A stretch of DNA of 64,000 nucleotides from Thermococcus sp. (GCF_015521605.1 NZ_WANV01000030.1:124001-188000), one strand, 5' to 3'. Positions 45,073-53,477 are shown, counted from the stretch's first letter. Translations and numbers: made by a program. Notes: generated from the sequence alone by a model not told the origin.

Positions 45073-46054
45073 TTAGTAACCCCTCCTTTTCGATATAGGA
45101 GCTGATCTTTAAAACTTTAACCTGAGGATTTTCCAGAACGTATATCGGGCTTCCTTTTTTTGCAGCCCTTTGAATTACTATTTCCGGAATATTGAATTGT
45201 CGCTTGTATTTTTGGACATGCTTTGGGTTTATGGCATACATTGTGTAAATCTTTCCGTTAATATTTATTGTATATTTGGAAATTCCTATAACTCTGTACT
45301 TTATTCCCTGGATAATTTTAGTTGTTGTGCTGGTTTTTTTCAACATCATAGTTGGGGTATATGAAGGTGCTCTGATCTCAAAACTACCAGAAACGACAGC
45401 AGCATCTACTGGATCCCAGTATATTTTTGACTTAACTGTAAAATCCGCATAGCTGCCCGGATCAATTTCTACAAACCAGCGTGTGAAGTGCCCAACATCA
45501 CTTCCATATGTCGTCCACCTGAAGTATACGTTCCCAGGATTATTGAGTGTGTCATATCCTTTTTTGAGGTTATAAGCGAATTCTGCCGCTGTGTATGCAT
45601 AACCTACACCATAGGGCATATTACTAACCACAATTCCTGCTATATCCTGTGCAATATCTTCAAATAAACCAGCAGTTCCTGAGTCTGGAAATGCTGCAGC
45701 CACACGTCCATCAGATGGATTTGTCATAAAAGAAAAACTTCCTCCGTCTTTTATGAGATCTACTCCTTGCTTTACTATCATCCCAGGTCCACAGGAGATA
45801 CCGCATTCTCTTGCAGCACCGGCAGCAGATTCTTTGAGTTCGTACAAATATCCGTAACCATCCCACCAGTAGTAGTTGTACTTCTCAACTGCTGCACTGT
45901 TGTGTACAGTCCCTCCTCCAAGGGGAGTTTCATAATACCCCTTTGAATACCCCTCTCCAAGTTCACTCCAATCCCCAGAAGCTAATGCCACCCCAGTTGT
46001 AGTTCCGACCATCAGCAGCCCCAAGAGGACTGCTATCAAGAGCTTCCATCTCAA
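45056..46054 (-). CDS. Secreted protein of unknown function, low-GC orphan
   Basis: 332 residues. A signal peptide of about 25 residues ends near GVALASGDW. Then a Tyr/Gly-rich stretch (KGYYETPLGGG, YNYYWWDGYGYLYEL), a Cys pair (ARECGISCGPG), a hydrophobic amphipathic centre (LFEDIAQDIAGIVVSNMPYGVGYAYTAAEFAYNL) and a Lys-rich C-terminal third. No known domain. A/T content is clearly higher than in neighbours, suggesting transfer. TTTATATATGC near 46100-46110 and CTCAGGAGGTGAACTG give promoter and ribosome binding site. The next gene's start lies within its end. Confidence 0.65.
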   Translation of the reverse strand: MRWKLLIAVLLGLLMVGTTTGVALASGDWSELGEGYSKGYYETPLGGGTVHNSAAVEKYNYYWWDGYGYLYELKESAAGAARECGISCGPGMIVKQGVDLIKDGGSFSFMTNPSDGRVAAAFPDSGTAGLFEDIAQDIAGIVVSNMPYGVGYAYTAAEFAYNLKKGYDTLNNPGNVYFRWTTYGSDVGHFTRWFVEIDPGSYADFTVKSKIYWDPVDAAVVSGSFEIRAPSYTPTMMLKKTSTTTKIIQGIKYRVIGISKYTININGKIYTMYAINPKHVQKYKRQFNIPEIVIQRAAKKGSPIYVLENPQVKVLKISSYIEKEGLLNEKES

Positions 46055-46303
46055 TCAGTTCACCTCCTGAGAGTTTTCATAACACTTATGAACGTTAGCA
46101 TATATAAATTTTTCCTTTTACTATTAGTAAGATTTCTTCCTTTTTTTTTCGAGTACAAATTTATTCAGAGTTGGGTTTTACGATGGAGATGGGCTAAAAG
46201 AAAGAAGAGTAATCGAGTAAGCTAGTGAATACATTGGAACAAAAAGCGAAAAATCAACCTCTCAAAACGCTTGGGGTGTGATGGGGCGTAGATTTAATCC
46301 CTC

Positions 46304-46723
46304 TTACCCCTTTTCCGTTGCGTTCCACACCCGCTCGCATTCGGATACGACTTCCTGGAAGATGCCCTCGCCTGCGGGCTCGAACCCTATAACCTCCCAG
46401 TCGGTTGTGTTTATGACGGCTTTGTAATACGTTCCATTGACGGGACGACACGTTAGGCCGGTGCAGTTGATCGTGTAGTTGGCGTAGAGGACGACAGTTG
46501 CCGTATCGTTGGGCCAGGCGCAGAGGGTAACGCCGGTGCACCTCCAGTCCGGGTTGTACTGATAGCAGTAGTCGAGGGCCGTTGAGGCTATCCTGTCCTG
46601 GAAAACTACGTAAGCGGGAAGGGGGTGCTCTTGATCCCCTGGCCGATGCACCCCCCTGAATGCCCATACCGAGAGAAGTATGAGGACAAAAATTATGGTG
46701 GGAATCCACTTTTTCGGTTGCAT
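46304..46723 (-). CDS. Small membrane-anchored Cys-containing protein, unknown
   Basis: 139 residues. An N-terminal anchor (residues 7-21) is followed by an outside domain with six Cys (CYQYNPDWRC, CAWP, NCTGLTC, ECERVW) that could form disulfides, and several N-glycosylation sites. No family recognised. CTGGGGGAATTGGA precedes the ATG at 46723. The domain plan (anchor plus about 110 residues) is like the neighbours at 44557 and 46751, but sequence similarity is not obvious. The 46055-46303 gap upstream of the secreted gene is A/T-rich and holds only its promoter. Confidence 0.55.
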   Translation of the reverse strand: MQPKKWIPTIIFVLILLSVWAFRGVHRPGDQEHPLPAYVVFQDRIASTALDYCYQYNPDWRCTGVTLCAWPNDTATVVLYANYTINCTGLTCRPVNGTYYKAVINTTDWEVIGFEPAGEGIFQEVVSECERVWNATEKG

Positions 46724-46750
46724 TCCAATTCCCCCAGACCGTCGGCCACT

Positions 46751-47230
46751 TCACTCCTTGCCGGTCTCCACGATGGCGGGAACCACGCACATGCCGTTCA
46801 GCTCACGCACAGTAACGTTCTCACCGAACGATGTCCTTATCGTGGACTTTGTCATCGATTTGCAGTCGAGGACCCTTCCCCCGTGCTCGTCAAAAAAGCG
46901 CAGATACTCGTTTACCGTGCTCTTGTTGGCGGGGATGAGAGTTAACCTCCCTTCGCGGGGATAAAATACCGCTAGGTAAGTGCCATTTTCCACTACAAGC
47001 CCCTCAACCCTGAGCACAGTGTAGTTTGGAGGCTCACCGCTGACCCAGAAGACCGTCTCTGGCAGGACGTGTGTTATGTGCCGATCGAGGAGGGCGTTTT
47101 CAAACTCGATTCTGGCATCGACAAGGGGGTTGGATTTATCCACCGCTGAAGAATTGTGGAGCGCCTGATAACCCAATCCCACAATAAAGACAAGGAGTAC
47201 GATGCCCACGAGGAGGATAACCCTTCTCAT
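46751..47230 (-). CDS. Membrane-anchored extracytoplasmic protein, paralogue of 44557 gene
   Basis: 159 residues from ATG 47230 (GGGGATG lies just upstream; ATG 47239 is possible). An N-terminal hydrophobic helix (residues 3-20) and an outside domain sharing the NGTYLAVF...LIPANKSTVNEYLRFFDEHGGRVLD block with the gene at 44557-45072; the final CVVPAIV matches CVIPAIV there. Several N-glycosylation sites. Function unknown. A tandem duplication separated by two unrelated genes. Confidence 0.62.
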   Translation of the reverse strand: MRRVILLVGIVLLVFIVGLGYQALHNSSAVDKSNPLVDARIEFENALLDRHITHVLPETVFWVSGEPPNYTVLRVEGLVVENGTYLAVFYPREGRLTLIPANKSTVNEYLRFFDEHGGRVLDCKSMTKSTIRTSFGENVTVRELNGMCVVPAIVETGKE

Positions 47231-47345
47231 CACACGCATCCCCGGATGGTTCTTCACACTCGGGGCTAAGGCCCACTCCCCGTTATGCTCAATTAGATAA
47301 AAAGTTTTCTATCTGGAAGTGATAAGAAATGGGAGATGTCAAAGG

Positions 47346-48071
47346 TTACCCCTTCAGAAACGCCTCCACGAGGTTCCTCGTCTCGTTGAAGGCTTCAAGC
47401 GGAATCCCCTTCGGAAGACCGCCTATTTCTCCCTTTACGTTCTTGAGGACACCCTCTCCAGCGCCGAGAAACATGCCCTCGCTGACGATTCCGCGGAAGT
47501 TGGCCGGCGGGAGCAGGGCGACGGCAACGCGGTTTCCCTCCTTAACCGTCAAGTCGTTTGTCACAACGGTGATAGCCCTGTCGCCGATGTTGACGTTTGT
47601 GACTAGAAGCCTGTCGGCATTCGGGTGCTTGCCGACGCTCATGACTTCCCCGACCCTGATGTCCACGGCGATGACAGGGTCGTTTATCTTCCCAAGGGCG
47701 AGCCTTCTGTCGAGTCCAAGTATCGTGTTCAGGAAAAAGCGAACCTTAGCCACTTGCTCTTCGACCTTCTCGCGCTTGCTCTTATCGGCCAGGCTGATGA
47801 ACTTGTGGTGCCAGTCCTCTCCTCCCAGCGCCTCGATTATACCGTTGGCCTTCTCCTTCAAGGCCCTCATCTGCGGGGTTTCAATCAGCTCCTTCGGCTC
47901 CACGTAGCTGTACCTCATCGCCTGTATCTCCGGGATCATCTCCTTCGCCAGCTGAATCGCTCCCTTCTTGTTCCACTTCCCCTTGAACTTCGCGTGCTCC
48001 ACCGTCTTCAGGAACAGTTCCACGCTCTTCTCCGCCACCAGTAAGCGGTAATCCTTGCTCGTATCCCACAT
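47346..48071 (-). CDS. tRNA-binding (EMAP-II/CsaA-like OB fold) protein
   Basis: 241 residues from ATG 48071. The C-terminal half (about 125-241) is the tRNA-binding OB domain seen in MetRS, TyrRS and Arc1p: [29 protein letters not shown], then [14 protein letters not shown]. The N-terminal half is helical and Lys-rich without a catalytic synthetase motif, so it is a stand-alone tRNA-binding protein, perhaps helping a synthetase. GGAGGGTGAGAGGT before the ATG lies in the overlap with the TPR-like gene upstream. Confidence 0.85.
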   Translation of the reverse strand: MWDTSKDYRLLVAEKSVELFLKTVEHAKFKGKWNKKGAIQLAKEMIPEIQAMRYSYVEPKELIETPQMRALKEKANGIIEALGGEDWHHKFISLADKSKREKVEEQVAKVRFFLNTILGLDRRLALGKINDPVIAVDIRVGEVMSVGKHPNADRLLVTNVNIGDRAITVVTNDLTVKEGNRVAVALLPPANFRGIVSEGMFLGAGEGVLKNVKGEIGGLPKGIPLEAFNETRNLVEAFLKG

Positions 48072-49122
48072 ACCTCTCACCCTCCAGTGCCTCCAAAACG
48101 CGGTTCTTAACGCTTTCGTCCCTTATTCCCTCGGCTATCGAACGGGCCCTGGCTTTATCACCCCAGCGGGCGTATGCCAGGGCCACCTCTCCGAGGAGCT
48201 CCGATGCGATCTTATCGTCCCTGATGACGCCGGCAAGGATAAGCGGTTCCTCCAGGAAGCCTATGCGGAGGAAGCGCCTCGCTATCCCCTCCAGCTCCCT
48301 GTCGGTCGGCCTGAACTTGCCGACGAAGACTATCTCAAGGGCGTCGTCGAAGACCCTCCTGCCGAGTCTCGGCTGCTCATGGAGGTAGAGCCAGTAGGCC
48401 AGCTCAAGCATTGTTATCGCCCTCCCCTCCAGCGGGAGGAAGCGCATCATTGAAATCGCGGGCTCGACCTCCCCCTTCTCAAGGAGCTCCTCCACCGCCG
48501 TTTTGCCCCTCTTCAGAACGTCCCGGATGAGCTCCATTTTGTCCTCGATGTGCTTTGCCTGAAGTTTGAAGAATATCGAGGCGTAAACGTCACGGGCCAG
48601 GCCATAGAATTCAAGGGATATCTCATTGGGTATCTCGTCGGCGCTCTTCTCAATCAGCCGGGCGACTTTAATCAGCGACGACGTTACCGCCGAGGACAGC
48701 CCCCGAGAGGCCTGGAGGAGCTCCACGGCCTCCCTGAACATTCCCAGGCCGTCTTTATAGCGGTCTGAGAGAACGAGGTTCCTCGCTATCCCCGCCAGAA
48801 CCTCCCCCCTCACCCTTGGAGAGTCTATGCTCCTCGCAATCTCTATTGCGTTTTCAAAGTATGCCTCGGCGTCTCTGTCCCGGTTGAGAGTGTACAGCGC
48901 CCTTCCGAGGATGGAGTACGCTAATGCTTTCTCAGGCGTTCCACTTACAGATTCGAGAGTCTCCAGCATGTGACTCAAAACTTCATCCCTCGGGAAGGCC
49001 GTCAGCACCTCGGTGAGTGCCACCAGTCGCCGTATCTCGTCCCCTATCGCCAGCGCGTTTCTCAGGGCGTTCTTGTAATCCCCCTTTGAAAGGTAAAGCT
49101 CCACGGCCTCCACGAGAACCAC
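47881..49122 (-). CDS. TPR-like helical repeat protein with out-of-frame tail
   Basis: 413 residues from GTG 49122 as read, all helical, with repeated 35-40-residue helix pairs ([52 protein letters not shown]). Such proteins are scaffolds. TTTTTTAC near 49150 predicts transcription start at about 49128 (near-leaderless). The last 63 codons, after LEALEGE, are Gly/Glu-rich and lie within the tRNA-binding gene in another frame. A TGA one frame over at 48077-48079 would end the protein there, so a one-base indel is likely. Trust the repeat part only. Confidence 0.7.
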   Translation of the reverse strand: MVLVEAVELYLSKGDYKNALRNALAIGDEIRRLVALTEVLTAFPRDEVLSHMLETLESVSGTPEKALAYSILGRALYTLNRDRDAEAYFENAIEIARSIDSPRVRGEVLAGIARNLVLSDRYKDGLGMFREAVELLQASRGLSSAVTSSLIKVARLIEKSADEIPNEISLEFYGLARDVYASIFFKLQAKHIEDKMELIRDVLKRGKTAVEELLEKGEVEPAISMMRFLPLEGRAITMLELAYWLYLHEQPRLGRRVFDDALEIVFVGKFRPTDRELEGIARRFLRIGFLEEPLILAGVIRDDKIASELLGEVALAYARWGDKARARSIAEGIRDESVKNRVLEALEGERYVGYEQGLPLTGGGEERGTVPEDGGAREVQGEVEQEGSDSAGEGDDPGDTGDEVQLRGAEGAD

Positions 49123-49163
49123 CAACCGCTGGAAATAGGGAGCGAAAGTAAAAAAGGCTATCG

Positions 49164-49490
49164 CTAACCCTTGACCTTTTTGTCCCACTGCTCGAGCATC
49201 GTGTCGAGCGCCAAGAGGCTGTTGAGCCGGAGGCGAACCTTCCGGTTCTCCCAGTCTATTGAGCCCTTGAACTCGTTGAGCAGCTCAAACACCTTCTCGG
49301 CTTCCTTCGCCGGGAGGTTCCTACCGTAGAACTCCTCGCCGCAGTGGGGGCACTTGAAGACGAAGCCCTCAAAGGCCCCCATGAACCTTTCGTGGTCTTT
49401 CATTATATCCTCAGCGTTCTCAAGGACGAGCATCTGCTCTATAAGTCCTGCCCAGTCGAGGGGACTGCCACAGAGCGGGCACTTTGCCAT
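49164..49490 (-). CDS. Zinc-ribbon protein, unknown
   Basis: 108 residues. Two CxxC pairs, KCPLCGSP at residues 3-10 and KCPHCGEEF near 46-54, form a zinc ribbon split by a helical insert; a helical tail follows (residues 60-108). It may bind nucleic acid or protein. GGTGATAT precedes the ATG, which lies two bases from the stop of the upstream DHH gene, so both are in one transcript. Confidence 0.75.
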   Translation of the reverse strand: MAKCPLCGSPLDWAGLIEQMLVLENAEDIMKDHERFMGAFEGFVFKCPHCGEEFYGRNLPAKEAEKVFELLNEFKGSIDWENRKVRLRLNSLLALDTMLEQWDKKVKG

Positions 49491-49491
49491 A

Positions 49492-50475
49492 TCACCCTAC
49501 CTCCTTCAAAAACCTCTCAATTTCCTTCAGGATGAGTTTTATCGCCTCGTCGAGGTTCTTTCTTCCGTTCGCCCCGGCGGCACCGGCGTGGCCGCCACCA
49601 GAGCCATCTATGACCGGCCCGACCTTCTCTATGATCTTACCGAGGTGCAGGCCTTTCCTCACGAGCCCCTCCTTTGCCCTGGCCGAAATCCTTACGCCCT
49701 TCTTCTCGCTTCCCACAACCGCTATGTCGGCGCCGAGGTTCAGGAAGGTCTTGCAGGCGAGGGATTCGTAGGCCGAAACCTTGGAGACGGCTATTACGTA
49801 CTTTCTGAACTTCCTTATCTCCATTCTCTGGCAGGCCTTGAGTATGGCCATGCGCTTTGCCTGGTCTATGTTCTCGTCGCTCACAGGGGCAACGAGCTGG
49901 AAAATCTCGCCCATCTGAACCGGAAAACGCTCCAGCATCTCGCTTACGGCCTTGAAGGTCTTTGCGTTCGCAAAGCGGAAGTTTGCCGTGTCAGTAACTA
50001 TACCCGCCAGGAGGGCTTTAACTGCTCTCTCGTCGTAGAAACCGAGGTATTTGAACAGCTCCCAGACTATCTCGGCTGTGGAGGTGCGCGATGAATCGAC
50101 GACGGCTATATCTGCCCTGATGGGCTTTTCCTTCTCGGCATGGTGATCGATGACGATAACGGTCTTGCCGCGCGGAATCTCGATGGGTTCGAGCTGCTCG
50201 GGGGATGAGGTATCAAAGATTACAACTACATCTTCCCTAACGGAGGGGTCCTTTTCGAGCGGGACGGGGGAGAACGTGAGCAGTCTTTTGGCGTAGGAGG
50301 AGACGCTCTCGGCGACGCCTATTCTCACTCTTTCAACGCCGATTGATTTTAGATAGAGAGCAAAGGCTATCGCGGAGCCGAGGGAATCGGGGTCTGCGTT
50401 GTGGTGGCAGAGGAGGAGGTAAGATTTGCTCCCTGACCTCTCAAGGAAGCGTTTAAGCTTTAGCCTTCCCTTCAT
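49492..50475 (-). CDS. DHH-DHHA1 phosphoesterase (NrnA/RecJ-like)
   Basis: 327 residues. N-terminal DHH domain: HHNADPDSLGSA near residue 25, VIFDTSSPEQL and IVIDHHAEK near 102. C-terminal DHHA1 motif DGSGGGHAGAAGA near residue 300. Metal-dependent phosphoesterases of this kind degrade nanoRNA, short DNA, cyclic dinucleotides or pAp. No RecJ extensions are present. ATG 50475 follows GGGAGATTGCCA, preferred to a TTG two codons earlier, and overlaps the DUF3194 gene by 23 bases. Confidence 0.88.
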   Translation of the reverse strand: MKGRLKLKRFLERSGSKSYLLLCHHNADPDSLGSAIAFALYLKSIGVERVRIGVAESVSSYAKRLLTFSPVPLEKDPSVREDVVVIFDTSSPEQLEPIEIPRGKTVIVIDHHAEKEKPIRADIAVVDSSRTSTAEIVWELFKYLGFYDERAVKALLAGIVTDTANFRFANAKTFKAVSEMLERFPVQMGEIFQLVAPVSDENIDQAKRMAILKACQRMEIRKFRKYVIAVSKVSAYESLACKTFLNLGADIAVVGSEKKGVRISARAKEGLVRKGLHLGKIIEKVGPVIDGSGGGHAGAAGANGRKNLDEAIKLILKEIERFLKEVG

Positions 50476-50785
50476 TGGCAATCTCCCTCAGCCTTCTCTC
50501 CACGACCTCGTAGGCCTTTTCCAGGGCTTCGTCGATAAGCCCCTCAACGTCCACTTTCACGAAAACGGGAACCTCAAGGTACACCTCGACCTCAAGGTCG
50601 AGGGTCTCGTTGCGGTTTATTCTCATCGTGACCTCTATGTCCTTAACGTCACTCCTGTTGAGGACGTCGAAGACGTGCTTGATTATCGTCTCCTGCGCAA
50701 GCTCACCGATCTCTATGAGCTGCTCTTCGCTCAGCTCCGGCAGACCGATGTTGATAACCCCTTTTCCGCTGGCTCCATTGTCCAT
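50453..50785 (-). CDS. DUF3194 family protein
   Basis: 110 residues: an N-terminal helix (LPELSEEQLIEIGELAQETIIKHVFDVL), then strands DIEVTMRINRNETLDLEVEVYLEVP and a C-terminal helix with a Lys/Ala tail. This layout and its place next to prefoldin beta are what I recall for DUF3194 in Thermococcales. No function is known. GGAGGGATAGCA precedes the ATG at 50785. Overlaps the DHH gene; part of the conserved operon. Confidence 0.7.
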   Translation of the reverse strand: MDNGASGKGVINIGLPELSEEQLIEIGELAQETIIKHVFDVLNRSDVKDIEVTMRINRNETLDLEVEVYLEVPVFVKVDVEGLIDEALEKAYEVVERRLREIANEGKAKA

Positions 50786-50817
50786 TGCTATCCCTCCGCA
50801 GAATGAAAGAGAAGAGG

Positions 50818-51168
50818 TCAGCCCGCGGCGGGCCTGAGGGCGGACTGTATCTTGGCGGTGAGCTCCTTGAGCTTCTCGTTGAGCTTCTTCTCCTGTCTCT
50901 CAAGGGCGTTCAGGCGAACCTCAAGGGTCTCGACCTTCTCCTTGAGCTCCTCGACTGCTTTCGCCTTGTCGGTCTTGACGATGAGCGTGCCGACGGTCTT
51001 GTATATGGTCGTGCCCTCCTCGACCTTCTCAAGTTCCTCCAAGGCCTTCTTTGCCTCGGTGAGCTCAAGCTGAACCTTCTGCTTCTGCTGGATGACGAGC
51101 TGGAGCTGCTGCTGATAGTTCTCAAGCTGGCCGAGCATGGCCTGAACCTGGGGTGGAATGTTCTGCAT
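50818..51168 (-). CDS. pfdB: Prefoldin subunit beta
   Basis: 116 residues. Two long coiled-coil helices (MQNIPPQVQAMLGQLENYQQQLQL and the C-terminal AVEELKEKVETLEVRLNALERQEKKL) are joined by a beta hairpin (TIYKTVGTLIVKTD), the beta-class prefoldin plan. With alpha subunits it forms a hexameric jellyfish-shaped holdase delivering proteins to the thermosome. ATG 51168 follows GGAGGTGTTGGTT and is preferred to one three codons upstream. TATA-like TTTAAAG near 51218-51226. Confidence 0.93.
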   Translation of the reverse strand: MQNIPPQVQAMLGQLENYQQQLQLVIQQKQKVQLELTEAKKALEELEKVEEGTTIYKTVGTLIVKTDKAKAVEELKEKVETLEVRLNALERQEKKLNEKLKELTAKIQSALRPAAG

Positions 51169-51231
51169 AACCAACACCTCCGTAATCGTAATGCCGGGTT
51201 AGAATAAGGGGCGGGCTTTAAATAGTTTAGG

Positions 51232-51489
51232 CTAAACCTCAAGCGAGTCCATAGCGACCTTAATCCATCTCAGATAGGAGTTCAGCGTCCCCCTCAGGGC
51301 GGAGTTGTCCTTGGCCAAAAAACGGATTATTATCCTGTTCCCCTCACGCAGGAACTCTATCCTGCTCCTCCGGTAGGGCACGCTCTCGTGCTCGTAGAGG
51401 ACGCTCTCGTAAACTATCCTTGCGGTCTCCTCATCGAAAAAAGAGATTTCGATCACTCCTTCGATTGGCCAGGTTTTTTCTTCAGCCAC
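51232..51489 (-). CDS. pcc1: KEOPS complex subunit Pcc1
   Basis: About 85 residues from GTG 51489; GTG 51456 (overlapping the upstream TGA) or ATG 51510 are alternatives. The Pcc1 pattern is clear: VIEISFFDEETARIVYESVLYEHESVPYRRS, then IIIRFLAKDNSALRGTLNSYLRWIKVAMDSL. Pcc1 is the dimerisation subunit of KEOPS, which makes t6A37 in tRNA with Kae1, Bud32 and Cgi121; those genes are not in this window. It overlaps the Brix gene upstream. Confidence 0.88.
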   Translation of the reverse strand: MAEEKTWPIEGVIEISFFDEETARIVYESVLYEHESVPYRRSRIEFLREGNRIIIRFLAKDNSALRGTLNSYLRWIKVAMDSLEV

Positions 51490-52094
51490 GCCGCCTCTTT
51501 GTAGTCCCATCTCCGCCCGTCCTCCATTATCCAGATCTTGACGCTTATGAGCGGGCCAACGGCCTTCTCCTTAGTAACGTCCAGGCGGTAGAAGTTCACC
51601 GCCATTCCGCGCGGGTGCCTCTCGATGACGCTCAGCACGTCGGTGTTGTATCTGTCGGCTATCCCGAGGAGCGAGCGCTCCCTTCTTGGGACAAACTTTC
51701 CACCCGTCAGCTCGGCAAAGACCTGGGCGAACGCAACGTGGTCAAGGCCGACGCGTTTAGCCGTCGTCACGACGAGGGGCATTTCCTCGCGTATGGGCCT
51801 TATATCCCTAAAGCCAATCTCACGCTGGAGCTTTATTCCGTGGAGGTACAGGTAGCCGAGGTAGCCCCAGTCCTCGGGATCGACCTTGATGAAGGTCATT
51901 TTGAGCGGGTTGCCCTTCCAGACGTTGACTATCAAAAGCCTCTCGTAGTTCCTGTCGTAGGCCTCCATGAGCAGATCCTGGATGGTCTTCTTTCCCCTGG
52001 TCAGGTAGAGTGAGTTGGGGAACACCTTCTCCAGGTCGTGGCCGAAGCTCCTCGTCCTCCTCGTGGGTCTGTGGGAAGTCGTTATCAGCATCAT
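51453..52094 (-). CDS. Brix domain ribosome biogenesis protein (Imp4-like)
   Basis: 213 residues from ATG 52094. MLITTSHRPTRRTRSFGHDLEKVFPNS at the start, LLIVNVWKGNPLKM and the sigma-like GPLISVKIWIMEDGRRWDYKEA near the end are very close to the Pyrococcus Brix protein from memory. Archaeal Brix proteins bind rRNA during large or small subunit assembly. GTGAGGGCT lies before the ATG. Followed closely by Pcc1 and prefoldin beta in the same direction. Confidence 0.93.
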   Translation of the reverse strand: MMLITTSHRPTRRTRSFGHDLEKVFPNSLYLTRGKKTIQDLLMEAYDRNYERLLIVNVWKGNPLKMTFIKVDPEDWGYLGYLYLHGIKLQREIGFRDIRPIREEMPLVVTTAKRVGLDHVAFAQVFAELTGGKFVPRRERSLLGIADRYNTDVLSVIERHPRGMAVNFYRLDVTKEKAVGPLISVKIWIMEDGRRWDYKEAAWLKKKPGQSKE

Positions 52095-52146
52095 AGCCCT
52101 CACTCAAAATTCGTTTAAGCGATAAAAGGCTTTCGAAACGAAAGAA

Positions 52147-52295
52147 TCAGATCGCCTTTACGCGCCGGGCCACCCTTGGCCTGGGCTTGTAGAGTATCTT
52201 GCTGCCGCAGTAGGGGCAGCGGACTTCCCTTGTGTCTCGAGGTCGAGTTCGACCTCCTTCCCGCACTTTGCACAGCGGTAAACGCCCATCACCAT
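52147..52295 (-). CDS. rpoP: RNA polymerase subunit P (Rpo12), frame broken by one base
   Basis: GGTGATAACA precedes ATG 52295. The frame reads MVMGVYRCAKCGKEVELDLET, then goes out of phase. One frame over, REVRCPYCGSKILYKPRPRV...VKAI ends at TGA 52147-52149. The join gives the Cys4 zinc module (CxxC, 14-16 residues, CxxC) of archaeal Rpo12/Rpb12. The span is 149 bases, one short of the 150 expected for the 49-residue family length, so one base is missing near 52226-52234. The subunit bridges Rpo3 and the second-largest subunit and is essential. A sequence error is most likely. Stand between L37Ae and Brix fits the conserved operon. Confidence 0.88.
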
Positions 52296-52327
52296 TGTTA
52301 TCACCCTAAACTAAGCAAAGGAAAGGG

Positions 52328-52588
52328 TCAGGCCTTGGAGGCCGTGACGCGCTTGGCGACCTTTCCTGCCGGAGTAGTCGGGAGGTAGGCACCGCCGGCG
52401 AAAGTTGCCCCGCACTTCTGGCACTGCCATATCCCGGTGCTTATCCTCCTGACGGCCTTCCTTCCGCAGACCGGGCAGACGTGCTTCTGCTTCATCTTGG
52501 CCTCAACGGCCGCTACCCTTCTTCTAATCTTGAGACCGTACCTTGGACCGTACCTTCCGGCTGAACCGACCTTAGTAGTCCTTCCCAT
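52328..52588 (-). CDS. rpl37ae: Ribosomal protein L37Ae
   Basis: 86 residues. Family start [20 protein letters not shown], zinc finger [23 protein letters not shown] near residues 38-57 and the [14 protein letters not shown] end. A zinc-binding protein of the large subunit. ATG 52588 follows GGGGTGATGCTC; the ATG three codons earlier is discarded. TATA-like GGTTTATAAAACG near 52645-52656 is the likely promoter of the whole operon downstream (rpoP, Brix, pcc1). Confidence 0.96.
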   Translation of the reverse strand: MGRTTKVGSAGRYGPRYGLKIRRRVAAVEAKMKQKHVCPVCGRKAVRRISTGIWQCQKCGATFAGGAYLPTTPAGKVAKRVTASKA

Positions 52589-52664
52589 GAGCATCACCCC
52601 TAATTATCAGCGATTTTCACGACTGGAGAGTGTTTCCGGAGACGTTTTATAAACCTTTGCATAA

Positions 52665-53070
52665 CAAGCTTTGCTGACGCAAAGCTTGACCAAAGAGCTT
52701 TGGGCCATTTAACTCCAAACCGGGTGCGTGCACTCCGAGAATTTAAAGCTTTCTGTGGGTTTCCTGTTATGCATTCATACTTCATCTTTGGTTTCTACTT
52801 GTATCTTTGGCGTCCTTTGGAGAAGTTTGTGCAGCGAAACACTCACAAAGGGAGCGAGTGAGTAAAAACCCTTCAGAACCTGAAGCTCGTAGAAGATGCA
52901 CCTCATTTTCCGCCATCCGTAAGGACGCTTGAACGACAGTGAAAGCGGCGCTGAAGCTTTTTTGGAAAAAGCTTCGATCAAACTTCGCGCAGGCGAAGTT
53001 TGTAAGGGGGCCAGTGGAAATGTCGGCCCCCTGGGGGTCCCGACGTCATCGCAACCCAATACTCGTCGGG
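52665..53070. repeat. Gene-free stretch with a run of perfect hairpins
   Basis: Between L37Ae and the gene at 53160 no gene is supported. The following perfect stems are seen: CAAGCTTTGC/GCAAAGCTTG (52665-52688, 4-base loop), CCAAAG/CTTTGG (52690-52703), CTTCAG/CTGAAG (52871-52885), GAAGCTTTTT/AAAAAGCTTC (52953-52975), AACTTCGC/GCGAAGTT (52981-53000), GGGGGCC/GGCCCCC (53006-53031) and CCCGACG/CGTCGGG (53039-53070). AAGCTTT recurs in the first part. The last two GC-rich hairpins may belong to a structured RNA. Confidence 0.65.
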
Positions 53071-53159
53071 CAGTGAGTTTTATGGGCCGGGCACTAAAAA
53101 GGATTTCCATGGCAAGAAACTTAATAAGGAGTCATGATGAACAAAGGGGGAGGGTGAAC

Positions 53160-53477
53160 ATGGTCAGAATATGGGGATCCGTGCTTCCGATTGTGTATTT
53201 CTTCCTATTCAGCAGTTTGATGAAGCAGTATGACCTCCAGTTCACTCCGGTCGTATACTGGGCGTTCGTTGGTGGAATAGTGTTTTCCTCTTCCCTGGGG
53301 ATTTACTTTGACGGGAGGCTTTCGCTAAGAGGCGTAGCCCTCTTTGGAGCGTTTACTCTCCTGTGGCTCCTTTTGGGTCTCAGGTATCGGCCATCAGGCA
53401 GTGCATACGTGGTAGCAGGGCTTGCTGGTTATTTCCTCCTTGCAATAATCATGAGAAGAACCGGCGGGAAGGGATGA
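53160..53477 (+). CDS. Small integral membrane protein, unknown
   Basis: 105 residues with four hydrophobic helices (about 4-20, 29-46, 55-72 and 79-97) and a basic C-terminal end (MRRTGGKG). No family motif. GGGGGAGGGTGAAC precedes ATG 53160; the frame is open for 77 codons upstream through the hairpin region but has no site there. ACTTAATAAGG near 53119 may be the TATA element. Confidence 0.65.
   Translation: MVRIWGSVLPIVYFFLFSSLMKQYDLQFTPVVYWAFVGGIVFSSSLGIYFDGRLSLRGVALFGAFTLLWLLLGLRYRPSGSAYVVAGLAGYFLLAIIMRRTGGKG

Noticed and set aside
53117-53160. C box ATGATGA at 53134
   Set aside because: No D box follows before the start codon at 53160; the sequence is the leader of the membrane protein gene.
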